From NCBI RefSeq assembly GCF_003034915.1, contig NZ_PZJX01000043.1, forward strand, positions 62,001 through 126,000: a stretch of 64,000 nt of DNA, written 5' to 3'. This document shows, in pieces, positions 43,381 through 51,727 of this stretch; within the stretch, counting starts at the first letter, position 1; every line of letters starts with the position of its first letter. Below the pieces are notes generated by a model, which ran no database searches, had not been told where the DNA came from, and saw only the letters and a list, made by a program, of their open reading frames with translations. The position numbers and the translations under genes are program-made. Source of the DNA: Mesorhizobium helmanticense. Its GTDB lineage: Bacteria > Pseudomonadota > Alphaproteobacteria > Rhizobiales > Rhizobiaceae.

Positions 43381-43432
43381 TATTGTGATGGCTGGCGGCC
43401 AGGCTGTTGATCTGGCCCTGCCGTTAGTATTG

Positions 43433-43445
43433 TTATTCAAAATAA
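43433..43445. promoter_or_regulatory. AT-rich inverted repeat upstream of the MucR-like gene
   Basis: TTATT (43433-43437), CAA, AATAA (43441-43445) in an otherwise GC-rich gap. MucR/Ros proteins bind AT-rich sites with T-A steps, often near their own genes, so this is a candidate autoregulatory site. Weak evidence. Confidence 0.3.
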
Positions 43446-43527
43446 TGTGTGACGTGGCGCGGCGTCATTGCATTGCGCGGATTTGCCGACTAGGAATTCT
43501 GCCACCCCCACGGATGGAGAAAATAGA

Positions 43528-43992
43528 TTGACCGACGATAGCAACGACGCTCGCAAGGACATTGACCTTCTCGAACTGACCGCCCACATCGTGTCCGCCT
43601 ACGTCGAAAAGAACCGCTTGCCCGTTTCCGGCCTCGGCGATCTCATCGCCAGCGTCAGCGCCTCCATAGGCGGGCTCGGACAACCCGCCGTTCCGGCTCC
43701 GGTACCGTTGACGCCGGCGGTCAATCCCAAGAAGTCCGTGACGCCGGATTTCATCATCTGTCTCGAAGACGGCAAGAAGTTCAAATCGCTGAAGCGCCAT
43801 ATTGGTGTTCATTTCGGGCTGACGCCGGACGCCTATCGCGCCAAATGGGGCTTGCCGTCGGACTATCCGATGGTCGCCCCCAACTATGCGGCCTCGCGCT
43901 CGCAGCTGGCGAAGGCGATCGGCCTTGGCCGCAAGGCCGCCCCGCCGCCGGCGCCCGTGAAAAAGGCGAGGAAGTCCAAGGCCACGGCCTGA
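43528..43992 (+). CDS. MucR/Ros family zinc-finger-like transcriptional regulator
   Basis: A 154-residue member of the Ros/MucR family, which regulates exopolysaccharide, motility and host-interaction genes in rhizobia and relatives. The fold region is FIICLEDGKKFKSLKRHIG (residues 75-93), then LTPDAYRAKWGLPSDYPMVA. Compared with Ros (C-x2-C ... H-x3-H-H), the first cysteine position is Phe75 and the residue after His95 is Phe96, while Cys78, His91 and His95 remain. The C-terminus is a basic Lys/Ala/Pro tail. The TTG at 43528 is chosen because GGAG lies 8 bases upstream and the residue alignment fits family N-termini. Confidence 0.88.
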   Translation: MTDDSNDARKDIDLLELTAHIVSAYVEKNRLPVSGLGDLIASVSASIGGLGQPAVPAPVPLTPAVNPKKSVTPDFIICLEDGKKFKSLKRHIGVHFGLTPDAYRAKWGLPSDYPMVAPNYAASRSQLAKAIGLGRKAAPPPAPVKKARKSKATA

Positions 43993-44059
43993 CCACAGCG
44001 AGAGCGGATTTGGTCGTTCTGCCGACGATCTCGCGCCGGCAGACGGGGGGAGCGCGGCC

Positions 44060-45160
44060 ATGAACTACACCAGGATGGTGATCGAGAAAGAGGCGCCGGA
44101 GGAATACGGCTATGACCGTATCCGCTACAATCTCTCCGAAAGCTCGATCGCCGACCAGAAGCTTTCCGATATCGGCCTGTCGCTGCCCGACCTCACGCTC
44201 TTCTACGGCGAGCACCGGGGCGACAAGGATCTGCGGGCGCTGATAGCGGCGCAGGACGAGGGACTTTCGCCCGACGACGTGCTGGTCACCGCCGGTGCCG
44301 CGGGCGCGCTGTTCATCATCTCGACAGCACTTTTGTCCGAGCGCGATCACCTCGTCGTCGTCAGGCCCAATTACGCCACCAACATCGAGACGCCCAAGGC
44401 GATCGGCTGCGCCATCTCCTATGTCGATCTGAACTTCGACGCGGGCTTCGCCATCGATGTCGGACGCGTCGCGGCCCAGATGCGACCAGATACCCGTCTG
44501 ATCAGCGTTACCTGCCCGCACAACCCGACCGGCACGATGATGAGCCAGGCCGACCTCGATGCGCTGGTGGGCCTCGCTGAAAGCCGCAACTGCCATCTGC
44601 TGGTCGACGAGACCTATCGCGACCTCTCCTATGGACGGCGCCTGCCTTCGGCGGCGTCGCTGAGCGCACGGGCGATCAGTGTCTCGTCGCTATCCAAGGC
44701 CTTCGGCATTCCCGGCATCCGCATCGGCTGGCTGGTCACCAGGGACACGGAGCTTCAGGAAAAATTCCTCGCCGCCAAGGAACAGATCGGCATCTGCGGC
44801 AGCGTCATCGATGAGGCCATCGCACGCAACATGCTCCAGCGCCGGGACGATTTCCTGGCGGCGCTGCTGCCGCAGATGGCGAAGCGGCGCGACATCGTCC
44901 AGGCCTGGATCGACCGCGAGCCGCTGGTCGACTGGGTGCGGCCGCAAGGCGGCGTTGTCGGCTTCCCACGCCTCAATGTCGATGCCGGTTTCGATCTCGA
45001 CCGCTTCTATGTGAACCTGCTGGAGAACCATGGCACCTATGTCGGACCCGGCCACTGGTTCGACATGCCGAAGCGCTTCTTCCGCATTGGCTTCGGTTGG
45101 CCGCAGGAGGCCGAATTAAGGGGCGGCCTCGAAGCCATTTCCGCCGCGCTGCGGCAGTAA
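44060..45160 (+). CDS. PLP-dependent aminotransferase, class I/II fold
   Basis: Fold-type I pyridoxal-phosphate enzyme of 366 residues. Schiff-base Lys213 is in SSLSKAFGIPG, the cofactor-binding segment is CPHNPTGT (152-159), ring-contact Asp183 is in LVDETYRD, and the carboxylate-binding arginine is probably in RFFRIGFG near the C-terminus. It most resembles general aspartate/aromatic-like aminotransferases, but no substrate can be assigned. It starts 67 bp after the MucR-like gene and is followed 150 bp later by an MFS exporter gene; functional links are not evident. Confidence 0.87.
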   Translation: MNYTRMVIEKEAPEEYGYDRIRYNLSESSIADQKLSDIGLSLPDLTLFYGEHRGDKDLRALIAAQDEGLSPDDVLVTAGAAGALFIISTALLSERDHLVVVRPNYATNIETPKAIGCAISYVDLNFDAGFAIDVGRVAAQMRPDTRLISVTCPHNPTGTMMSQADLDALVGLAESRNCHLLVDETYRDLSYGRRLPSAASLSARAISVSSLSKAFGIPGIRIGWLVTRDTELQEKFLAAKEQIGICGSVIDEAIARNMLQRRDDFLAALLPQMAKRRDIVQAWIDREPLVDWVRPQGGVVGFPRLNVDAGFDLDRFYVNLLENHGTYVGPGHWFDMPKRFFRIGFGWPQEAELRGGLEAISAALRQ

Positions 45161-45310
45161 TTTCCTCATGCGATCGGCCAGGCGAGCCGAAAATCCTTGA
45201 TCCGGCGTCGATTTTGGCGCACATCCCCCGCGAACTTCTCAAGTTCCATTGGTCGGACCAGCGCCCATCGTGGAAGTGCCCCGCCGACATCGCAACGGGG
45301 CCCATACTCC

Positions 45311-46549
45311 ATGACAGCCGAACAAACCTCACCCGACCAGCGCTATGCCGCCTTCCGGCACAGAGCCTTCCTGAGCTATTGGGCGGCTCGCTTCCTCACC
45401 ACTTTCGCGACCATGATCGTCTCCGTCGCGGTCGGCTGGCAGGTCTATGACCTGACGCGCGATCCTTTCGATCTCGGCATTGTCGGCATCGTCCAGTTCC
45501 TGCCGTCGCTGCTTCTGGTGCTGGTCACCGGTGTCGTCGCCGACCGCTTCGGCCGCCGTCTGATCATGGCGCTGTCGACGCTGATCGAGGCCGCCTGCGC
45601 GCTCATCCTCCTGTATTTGACGCTGCGCGGTCTCGTCAGTCCGCTGCCGATCTTCGTGGTGCTCGCTTTGTTTGGCGTGGCGCGCGCCTTTTACGGACCG
45701 GCCTCGTCCTCGCTGTTCGCCAATCTGGTGCCGCCGCAGGATTTCGGCAACGCCATTGCCTGGAACTCATCCGCCTGGCAAACGGCGACCATTGTCGGCC
45801 CGGTCGCCGGCGGCCTGCTCTATGGCCTCTCGGCCGAAGTCGCATACGCCACGGCCGCCGTCCTGATGGCGGTGGCCGCCCTGCTGATCTACACGATTCC
45901 GAAGCCGGCCCAGCAGACCGCCACCGACAAGCCGACGATGGAGACGCTGTTTGCCGGCTTCCGCTACATCTGGGGCGAGAAGATCGTGCTCGGCGCCATC
46001 TCGCTCGACCTCTTCGCCGTGCTACTGTCCGGCGCCTCGGCGCTGCTGCCGGTCTATGCCCGAGACATCCTCCAGCTCGGCCCTTGGGGCCTCGGACTGC
46101 TGCGCTCGGCGCCGGGCATTGGCGCCATCTGCGTCGCGGTCTGGCTGGCCGGACACCCGATCCGCAACCATGCGGGCGTGATCATGCTCGGCTTCGTCGC
46201 GGCGTTCGGCGCCTTCACCGTGCTGTTCGGCCTCTCGACCCTCACCTGGCTGTCGATTGTCGCACTCGCCTTCCTCGGCGCCACCGACATGTTCAGCGTC
46301 TATATCAGGGAGACGCTGATCCAGTTGTGGACGCCGGACGAGGTGCGCGGCCGCGTCAACGCCGTCAACCAGGTCTTTGTCGGCGCCTCCAACGAGGTCG
46401 GCGAATTTCGCGCCGGCACCATGGCGGCGTTGATCGGCACGGTGCCGGCGGTGGTGATCGGCGGTGTCGGCGCCGTGATCGTCGCCGGCTTGTGGGCGGT
46501 GCTGTTCCCGCAATTGCGCAAGGTGCGCCACCTCGACGGGCGAAACTGA
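45311..46549 (+). CDS. MFS transporter (EntS/MFS_3-like exporter)
   Basis: Major facilitator protein of 412 residues with twelve predicted membrane segments. The cytoplasmic loop 2-3 motif is GVVADRFGRRLIMALS, and SSLFANLVPPQDFGNAIAWN with VGPVAGGLLYG is typical of the MFS_3 (enterobactin exporter EntS-like) branch. The ATG at 45311 is the first with a plausible N-terminus; an earlier in-frame start is not supported. Probably exports a small molecule; the substrate is unknown. It is convergent with the amidotransferase gene, only 11 bp away. Confidence 0.87.
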   Translation: MTAEQTSPDQRYAAFRHRAFLSYWAARFLTTFATMIVSVAVGWQVYDLTRDPFDLGIVGIVQFLPSLLLVLVTGVVADRFGRRLIMALSTLIEAACALILLYLTLRGLVSPLPIFVVLALFGVARAFYGPASSSLFANLVPPQDFGNAIAWNSSAWQTATIVGPVAGGLLYGLSAEVAYATAAVLMAVAALLIYTIPKPAQQTATDKPTMETLFAGFRYIWGEKIVLGAISLDLFAVLLSGASALLPVYARDILQLGPWGLGLLRSAPGIGAICVAVWLAGHPIRNHAGVIMLGFVAAFGAFTVLFGLSTLTWLSIVALAFLGATDMFSVYIRETLIQLWTPDEVRGRVNAVNQVFVGASNEVGEFRAGTMAALIGTVPAVVIGGVGAVIVAGLWAVLFPQLRKVRHLDGRN

Positions 46550-46560
46550 CGCGGACCTCC

Positions 46561-47271
46561 TTATCGCGCTGCCGGCTTGCCGAAGATCGTCTGCAGGAAT
46601 TCGCCGAGCCAGCGCTTGAGATGCATGTCCCAGATCAGCCGGCCGCCGAGATGGTCGCGGCCGGGCTGGGCGCCGGGCAGTTCGAAACGATGCGCGCCGC
46701 GCACCACCCAGCGCTGCATCATCGCCCTGGTCAATTCGCCATGGAACTGGATGCCCCAGGCATTGTCGCCATAGCGGAAGGCCTGGTTGGGATAGGTCTC
46801 GGCCGTTGCCAGCAGCGTCGCATCCTTCGGCAGCGAAAAGCCCTCGCGATGGAACTGGTAGACCATCTCGGGCCAGTGCATCAGCTTGCGGCCCGCTTCG
46901 GTCGCCTTCAGCGGATACCAGCCGATCTCGACCAGCCCCTCGCCATGGCCCTCGACCTTGCCGCCGAGATGATTGACCAGCATCTGGGCGCCGAGGCAGA
47001 TGCCGAGGAAAGGCCGGTTCTCCCTCAGCGGAACGTTCAGCCAGTCGGTCTCGCGGCGGACGAACTCGTCCTCGTCATTGGCGCTCATCGGTCCGCCGAA
47101 CACCACCGCGCCGGCATGGCCGTCCAGCGTTTCCGGCAAGGTATCGCCGAGCGGCGGGCGGCGCATGTCGAGGTCGAAACCTTCCTCGATCAGCATATGG
47201 CCAACGCGTCCGGGGCTCGAATTCTCCTGATGCAGCACGATCAGGATCTTTGGCCTTGGACTTCGCGGCAT
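46561..47271 (-). CDS. Class I glutamine amidotransferase-like protein
   Basis: Stand-alone class I GATase of 236 residues. Nucleophile Cys92 lies in FLGICLGAQML, and the catalytic histidine is in WGIQFHGELT. These are the GMP-synthase-type amidotransferase motifs, without a synthetase domain. Family members hydrolyse glutamine or gamma-glutamyl compounds. It is not PuuD-like in motif (PuuD belongs to the C26 peptidase group), so I do not link it to the gamma-glutamylamine locus. It lies 17 bp downstream of a TerB gene on the same strand. Confidence 0.85.
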   Translation of the reverse strand: MPRSPRPKILIVLHQENSSPGRVGHMLIEEGFDLDMRRPPLGDTLPETLDGHAGAVVFGGPMSANDEDEFVRRETDWLNVPLRENRPFLGICLGAQMLVNHLGGKVEGHGEGLVEIGWYPLKATEAGRKLMHWPEMVYQFHREGFSLPKDATLLATAETYPNQAFRYGDNAWGIQFHGELTRAMMQRWVVRGAHRFELPGAQPGRDHLGGRLIWDMHLKRWLGEFLQTIFGKPAAR

Positions 47272-47288
47272 GCTCGGGCTCGTCCTGT

Positions 47289-47768
47289 CTATTCGTCGCT
47301 CGACGTTCCGGTGGCGCCCGGCGCTTGCGCCGCCGCCTTGCGGCGCGCCTCGACGCGGTCGCGGCGATCGACGCCGATCAGCTCGGCGACGCGCCAGACG
47401 GTGTTGTCCTCGAGCTCATGCAGCTCGCCGTCGGCATAGACGATCTCCCACATCAGGCCGATGAAGGCCTTGCGCGCGTCCGCATCGAGATGACGCTTCA
47501 GCACGCTGGTGAAGGCGTAGAGGTCGATCGCCTCATTGTCGGCGCGCTCGCCGGCCGCGGCCAGCGCCTCGAGTTCGTCGCCGCTGATCGAATAGGCCTC
47601 CGCCAGCACCGCCTTGAACCGCTCCCATTCGACGTCCTGGCGGACGCCGTCGGCGCTCATCACATGGAAGAGCAGGGCCGACGCGGCAATGCGCGGGTCA
47701 TCACCGTTGCTGCGAGCGCCGCCGCCAGCCGGCAGATCCCTCAGAAATGACAGAACACGTTCGAACAT
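47289..47768 (-). CDS. TerB family protein
   Basis: A 159-residue protein with a TerB-like all-helical domain over about residues 25-140 (AASALLFHVMSADGVRQDVE; IGLMWEIVYADGELHELED). The paired acidic loops (ADGV, ADGEL) are the proposed metal-binding sites of the family. TerB-like proteins are linked to tellurite resistance and membrane stress, but solitary copies like this are common and of unknown role. It lies 43 bp after the hemY gene on the same strand and may share its transcript. Confidence 0.8.
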   Translation of the reverse strand: MFERVLSFLRDLPAGGGARSNGDDPRIAASALLFHVMSADGVRQDVEWERFKAVLAEAYSISGDELEALAAAGERADNEAIDLYAFTSVLKRHLDADARKAFIGLMWEIVYADGELHELEDNTVWRVAELIGVDRRDRVEARRKAAAQAPGATGTSSDE

Positions 47769-47811
47769 ATGGCTATTCCCAACAGGCCGGAATGATCAAT
47801 TTCAGGCCAGA

Positions 47812-49410
47812 TCAAAACAAACGGAACCGGCGTGGCGATTTTTCTTTGTCGTCCGGATCGACACCGGGATCGTCAGGAAGCCGGGCCAGTTCCTCGGCCG
47901 GCTCGACAGCTTCGGCATCCTCCGGCACGGCGGCAAAGGCCGCTGCCGTGATCGGCGCGACCTGATCCTCGTTTCGTTCCGAGGCCGTCGTGGTGGCGAC
48001 GGTTGGCTCTTCGGCAGCGACAGCAGGCGTCAGCTCGATCATCTTTTCCTTCGCCGGCTTCTCTGGCGCCGCAATGCTTGGCGCCTCCGGCCTGTCCTCA
48101 TCGCTGTCGATCAACTGGCCGAGCCGCTCCATCGGCGCGCGCCATTCGAAGGCGTCGAGCTTGCCGGTGACCGGCGATACCGGCGCCCAGCGTTCGGAGA
48201 CGACGCCATCAGCGACCCAGGCCGGATCGCGCGGCGCGCGCACCGCCTTGGACAAAAGCTGGCGCACCTTGCCCTGATCGCCAGTCTCGGCTTCCTCGAT
48301 ATCGGCCAGCAGCAGGTAGGCACCTTCGCGGCGATCCATGCGTATGGCCGCCTCCGCCTCCTGGCGGGCGGTCTTGTAATCCTGCGCGTCGAGCGCGGCG
48401 CGCGCCACCGTCAGCGAGGATTCGGCATGGTTCTTCTTCATCTCCTGCAGCTTCTTCGCCCGGTTCAGCCGATCGAGCACGGCGTCGGCGGGCCGGGCGT
48501 GCGTGTAGAGCTCGGCGATCTCGGGATGCGGCTCGGCCTTCCATGCCGCTTCGAGGATCTTCGAGCCCTTGCGCATGTCGTTCTGCCTAAACAGCGCCTT
48601 GGCGGCGGCCACCGCCGCCGGCGCGAAATCGGGCCGCAGCCGGTTGGCCTCGAGCGCAGCCGTCCTGGCGGCGTCGGGATCGCTGTCGGCCAGCGCCTGC
48701 GCCTTGGCGGTGAGCAGCACGGCGCGACGGCGGTTGGCGGCGTCGCGCTCGATCTGGCGCGTCGATTTCTGCGCCTCGACCAGCTTCAGCGCGCCGTCCC
48801 AGTCGCCACGACCGGTCAGGTCCTCCAGCGTCGATTCGGCCGCCCAGGCCAGTTGCGGCGCCATGACGGCGGCGCGCCCGGCATAGTGCCTTGCCGCGTT
48901 GCGGTCGCCGAGGCGTTCGGCCTCCAGATAAAGCCCGCGCAAGCCGAGCAGCCGCATTTCGGGATCGTCGAGCATGGTCTCGAACTTCTCGCGCGCGCCC
49001 TCATGGTCGCCCTCGAGCAGCGAGGCCTGCGCTTCGAGCAGATGGATCAGCGGCTCCTGGTCGGAGCGGATCAGCTTTGCCGCTTCCTTGGTCTTCTTGC
49101 GGGCCAGCGCCCCGTCGCCGGCGCCGGCGGCGATCATGCCGGTCGACAGCGCCTGATAGCCACGGTCGCGGCGGCGCACGCGGAAGTAACGCGAGATGGT
49201 GTAGGGGCTGTTCCACAGCGATTTGATCAGCCACCAGGCGATCATGACCGCGGCGACCACGGCCACCACCGCCACCGCCGCCACCATCAGGCTGACTTGG
49301 TACTGATAGCCGCTGAAGGTGACGACCATCTCGCCCGGCCGGTCGGCCAGCCAGGCGAAGCCCAGCCCGAGCGCGAAGACGACGGCGAGGAAAAAGAGAA
49401 TGCGGATCAT
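47812..49410 (-). CDS. hemY: HemY-like tetratricopeptide membrane protein
   Basis: A 532-residue protein of the HemY N-domain family (the E. coli hemY/hemX-associated protein, not protoporphyrinogen oxidase). Two N-terminal membrane segments (about residues 2-22 and 40-63) are followed by a HemY-N region (RRRDRGYQALSTGMIAAGAG) and TPR-like helical repeats to about residue 440, then an acidic Pro/Ala/Glu-rich tail. It is probably an inner-membrane scaffold in haem biosynthesis. It lies 15 bp downstream of the mitofilin-like gene in a hemC-hemD-mitofilin-hemY order that recurs in alphaproteobacteria. Confidence 0.85.
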   Translation of the reverse strand: MIRILFFLAVVFALGLGFAWLADRPGEMVVTFSGYQYQVSLMVAAVAVVAVVAAVMIAWWLIKSLWNSPYTISRYFRVRRRDRGYQALSTGMIAAGAGDGALARKKTKEAAKLIRSDQEPLIHLLEAQASLLEGDHEGAREKFETMLDDPEMRLLGLRGLYLEAERLGDRNAARHYAGRAAVMAPQLAWAAESTLEDLTGRGDWDGALKLVEAQKSTRQIERDAANRRRAVLLTAKAQALADSDPDAARTAALEANRLRPDFAPAAVAAAKALFRQNDMRKGSKILEAAWKAEPHPEIAELYTHARPADAVLDRLNRAKKLQEMKKNHAESSLTVARAALDAQDYKTARQEAEAAIRMDRREGAYLLLADIEEAETGDQGKVRQLLSKAVRAPRDPAWVADGVVSERWAPVSPVTGKLDAFEWRAPMERLGQLIDSDEDRPEAPSIAAPEKPAKEKMIELTPAVAAEEPTVATTTASERNEDQVAPITAAAFAAVPEDAEAVEPAEELARLPDDPGVDPDDKEKSPRRFRLF

Positions 49411-49425
49411 CTTGTTTTCCTCATC

Positions 49426-50925
49426 TCACGCCTTCATCGCCCCGGCGATAAGCGAATCGATCTGCGTCTCGACCTCGATGCGCGCCTTCAGTTTGCCGGC
49501 AAAGTCAGCGCCGGCGGCCTTTACGGCTTCGGGCAGCGTAGCGTATTCGCTGAGCGCCTTGGCGTAGTCACCCTGGTTGACCGCCACCTCCATGCGCGCC
49601 ACGGTTTCCGGCGCGCCAGCGCCTTCGACCGCACCGATCGGCCTGACCTTGACCAGCGATTCGGCGCTGGTCAAAAGGTTCTGCAGGAAGCCGGCATTCT
49701 GGTCGACAGGTGCCGCGGCAGTGACCATGGCATTGGCCGCTGCCTCCATTTCGGCCGCGATATCGGCGCGCTTTGCAACGCCCTTTTCGGCGTAGGGCCG
49801 CAGCGCGGCTAACTCCGGTGCATCCGGCGAGATCGCCGCGAAGGTCTCGAGCTCGGCGGCGAACGGCGCGCCACGGTCGAGCGCCGCCTTCAGCGCTGAC
49901 GCCGCGATGGCGAGCGCGATCTTCGGCTGCGAGGCCTGCGCCTCTACCTTGCCGGAGAGCTGCGCCACCGATTGTTCCAGCGCGGTAAGCCGGCTGTCCT
50001 GCGCCGTCGCCGCCTCGCCGGCGGATTTCAGCGCCGCATCGAGCCCGGCCAGCTTCTCGTTCAGCGGGCCGAGGTCGACCGGCGCCGCATTGCCGGCCTG
50101 GCCAAGTGCCGCGACCGCCGTCTCGATCTGCTTGACCTTGTCGCCGAGCGCCGCAAGCCCGGCAGTGTCGCCTGCGCCGCCCTGCCCGACCGTCGATTTG
50201 AGCGCCGCGACATCCGTCTTGACCTGGTCCAGCGCCGACGCCAGCCCGTCCACCTTGGCCGATGCATCACTGTTGTCGCCGGCTTCCTTCAAGCCTACGA
50301 TCTCGCTCCTCAGCGAAGCGATTTCGCCGTTGACGCCGTCGAGCGATACAGTGCCGGATTCCGCTCCTCCGAGCAGGCCGGCAAACTGCAGTCCGCCCGC
50401 CCCGGCCAGCGCAATGACGCCGCCGATGATGCCTGCGGCAATGCCGTTGATGCCGCCACGCTTCGGCTGCGCTGCCATGTCCGCGTTCCTCGTCTGGGTT
50501 GTTTTCGGCGCGTCTTCGGCGCTGCCGGCGCCTGTTCCACTGGCCCCGGCCTCACTGGCTTTGCCGGTCGCATCATCGAAACCGTAGTCGAAGGCGCGGT
50601 TCGGTGGCGCGTCCGAGCCAGCCGGATAAGGAAGCTCCGCTTCTGCGGAACTCTTTGTGCCGGCAGCCTCCTGCCCGGCCTGCGCCGCGTCGGTGTGCTC
50701 CCACGGCTCGAGATCGGTCTGGTCGGCATGCACCGGCTCTTCGGGCATTTCCGGTTGCGACGCATTCGCCGCCTCCTCCACCTTCGCCTCGTCGGTCTGC
50801 GCCGCATCCTCCAGAGCTTTGGCCGCATCCTCCTCGACGATGCGCGAGACGGAGCCAGGCTCGAGTTCGATGGTCACCGGCTCGCGACGGCTTTTCGAAT
50901 GTCGCATCTTCGGCGTCTTGACCAT
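49426..50925 (-). CDS. Mitofilin-like inner-membrane protein (COG4223 type)
   Basis: A 499-residue protein with an acidic, proline-poor N-terminal cytoplasmic region (residues 1-150, many Glu/Ala). A single membrane segment lies near residues 158-180 (GIAAGIIGGVIALAGAGG), followed by a long coiled-coil region (about 190-320) and a C-terminal mitofilin-like helical domain. This is the layout of alphaproteobacterial Mic60/mitofilin homologues, which shape intracytoplasmic membranes. The ATG at 50925 has GGAG 7 bases upstream. It lies between hemD and hemY, the conserved context of these homologues. Confidence 0.82.
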   Translation of the reverse strand: MVKTPKMRHSKSRREPVTIELEPGSVSRIVEEDAAKALEDAAQTDEAKVEEAANASQPEMPEEPVHADQTDLEPWEHTDAAQAGQEAAGTKSSAEAELPYPAGSDAPPNRAFDYGFDDATGKASEAGASGTGAGSAEDAPKTTQTRNADMAAQPKRGGINGIAAGIIGGVIALAGAGGLQFAGLLGGAESGTVSLDGVNGEIASLRSEIVGLKEAGDNSDASAKVDGLASALDQVKTDVAALKSTVGQGGAGDTAGLAALGDKVKQIETAVAALGQAGNAAPVDLGPLNEKLAGLDAALKSAGEAATAQDSRLTALEQSVAQLSGKVEAQASQPKIALAIAASALKAALDRGAPFAAELETFAAISPDAPELAALRPYAEKGVAKRADIAAEMEAAANAMVTAAAPVDQNAGFLQNLLTSAESLVKVRPIGAVEGAGAPETVARMEVAVNQGDYAKALSEYATLPEAVKAAGADFAGKLKARIEVETQIDSLIAGAMKA

Positions 50926-51015
50926 GCTTGGGCTCCGCAAAATCCGCTTCGGGATGGTTCAGGATGGGTCTAGCACATCACCAAGCGGTGAAAAGGGGCG
51001 GTGTGATGACGCGGC

Positions 51016-51726
51016 TCAGCGCCACTCCTGCAAAAGCGCCAACAGCGCCTCTTCACTGGGTTCTTTCGCAATCTGCATTCTTTCGCTGGAAATACCCCCA
51101 AGCGCTGCGGCGATACGCCCCGAGAGGGCAAGAAACCGAGTATTGTCAAAAAGATCATGCAGCTTTGGTCGCTCGATCATGGTCTGCATCGCCACCGCTG
51201 CCTTGGCCGAATAAAGCAGGACCGTCTCGACCGGTTGGCCGACGAGTCGGTCGATGATATCGCCGTCGGAATAGTCCAGTGCGAGGGTGTCGTAAGTCTC
51301 GACGGCGCGGACATGCACCGCGGCCGCCTCAAGCCGCTCCTCGAAGGTGGCAAAACGCACGCGGCCGCAGAGATAGGCGATCGTCTTGCCGGAGAGGCTC
51401 GCCGCAAGTGCATCGGCCAGCGCTTCGGCATCTCCGGAACCTTCGCTGACGGATACAAACCCGGCCTCTCGCGCGGCCTGCGCCGTCCGTTTGCCGACGG
51501 CATGGCAAGGCAAGGCGGCGAGCGCCGCAATCAACGCCTTCGGCGCATGGCGCAGCGCATTGGCGCTGGTGACCGCAACGGCCACGGCATCGTCCGGAAC
51601 GGCGCCGGCATCGACCGGAACCGTTTCGGTCAGCGGCAGCAGGATCGGCTGAAAACCCATGTCCCGTAACCGCCGTGCGGTGCGCGACGCGCCCGGTTCC
51701 GGTCTCGTTACCAGGACGCGGACCAT
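51016..51726 (-). CDS. hemD: Uroporphyrinogen-III synthase
   Basis: Enzyme of 236 residues that cyclises hydroxymethylbilane to uroporphyrinogen III with inversion of ring D. The sequence is poorly conserved in this family, but VLVTRPEPGASRTARRLRDM, VTSANALRHAPKAL and VLLYSAKAAVAM are in the expected places. The start codon at 51726 lies 1 bp after the hemC stop; a longer frame overlaps hemC. The strict hemC-hemD adjacency makes the call secure. Confidence 0.88.
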   Translation of the reverse strand: MVRVLVTRPEPGASRTARRLRDMGFQPILLPLTETVPVDAGAVPDDAVAVAVTSANALRHAPKALIAALAALPCHAVGKRTAQAAREAGFVSVSEGSGDAEALADALAASLSGKTIAYLCGRVRFATFEERLEAAAVHVRAVETYDTLALDYSDGDIIDRLVGQPVETVLLYSAKAAVAMQTMIERPKLHDLFDNTRFLALSGRIAAALGGISSERMQIAKEPSEEALLALLQEWR

Positions 51727-51727
51727 G

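Noticed and set aside
45161..45310. GCCCCG...CGGGGC pairing before the MFS start as a riboswitch or attenuator
   Set aside because: Only a 6-bp stem with a 12-base loop in GC-rich DNA; no known riboswitch pattern.
46561..47271. Class I amidotransferase as the missing PuuD of the gamma-glutamylamine locus
   Set aside because: Motifs match GMP-synthase-type amidotransferases, not PuuD-like peptidases, and the gene is over 20 kb from the locus, next to TerB.
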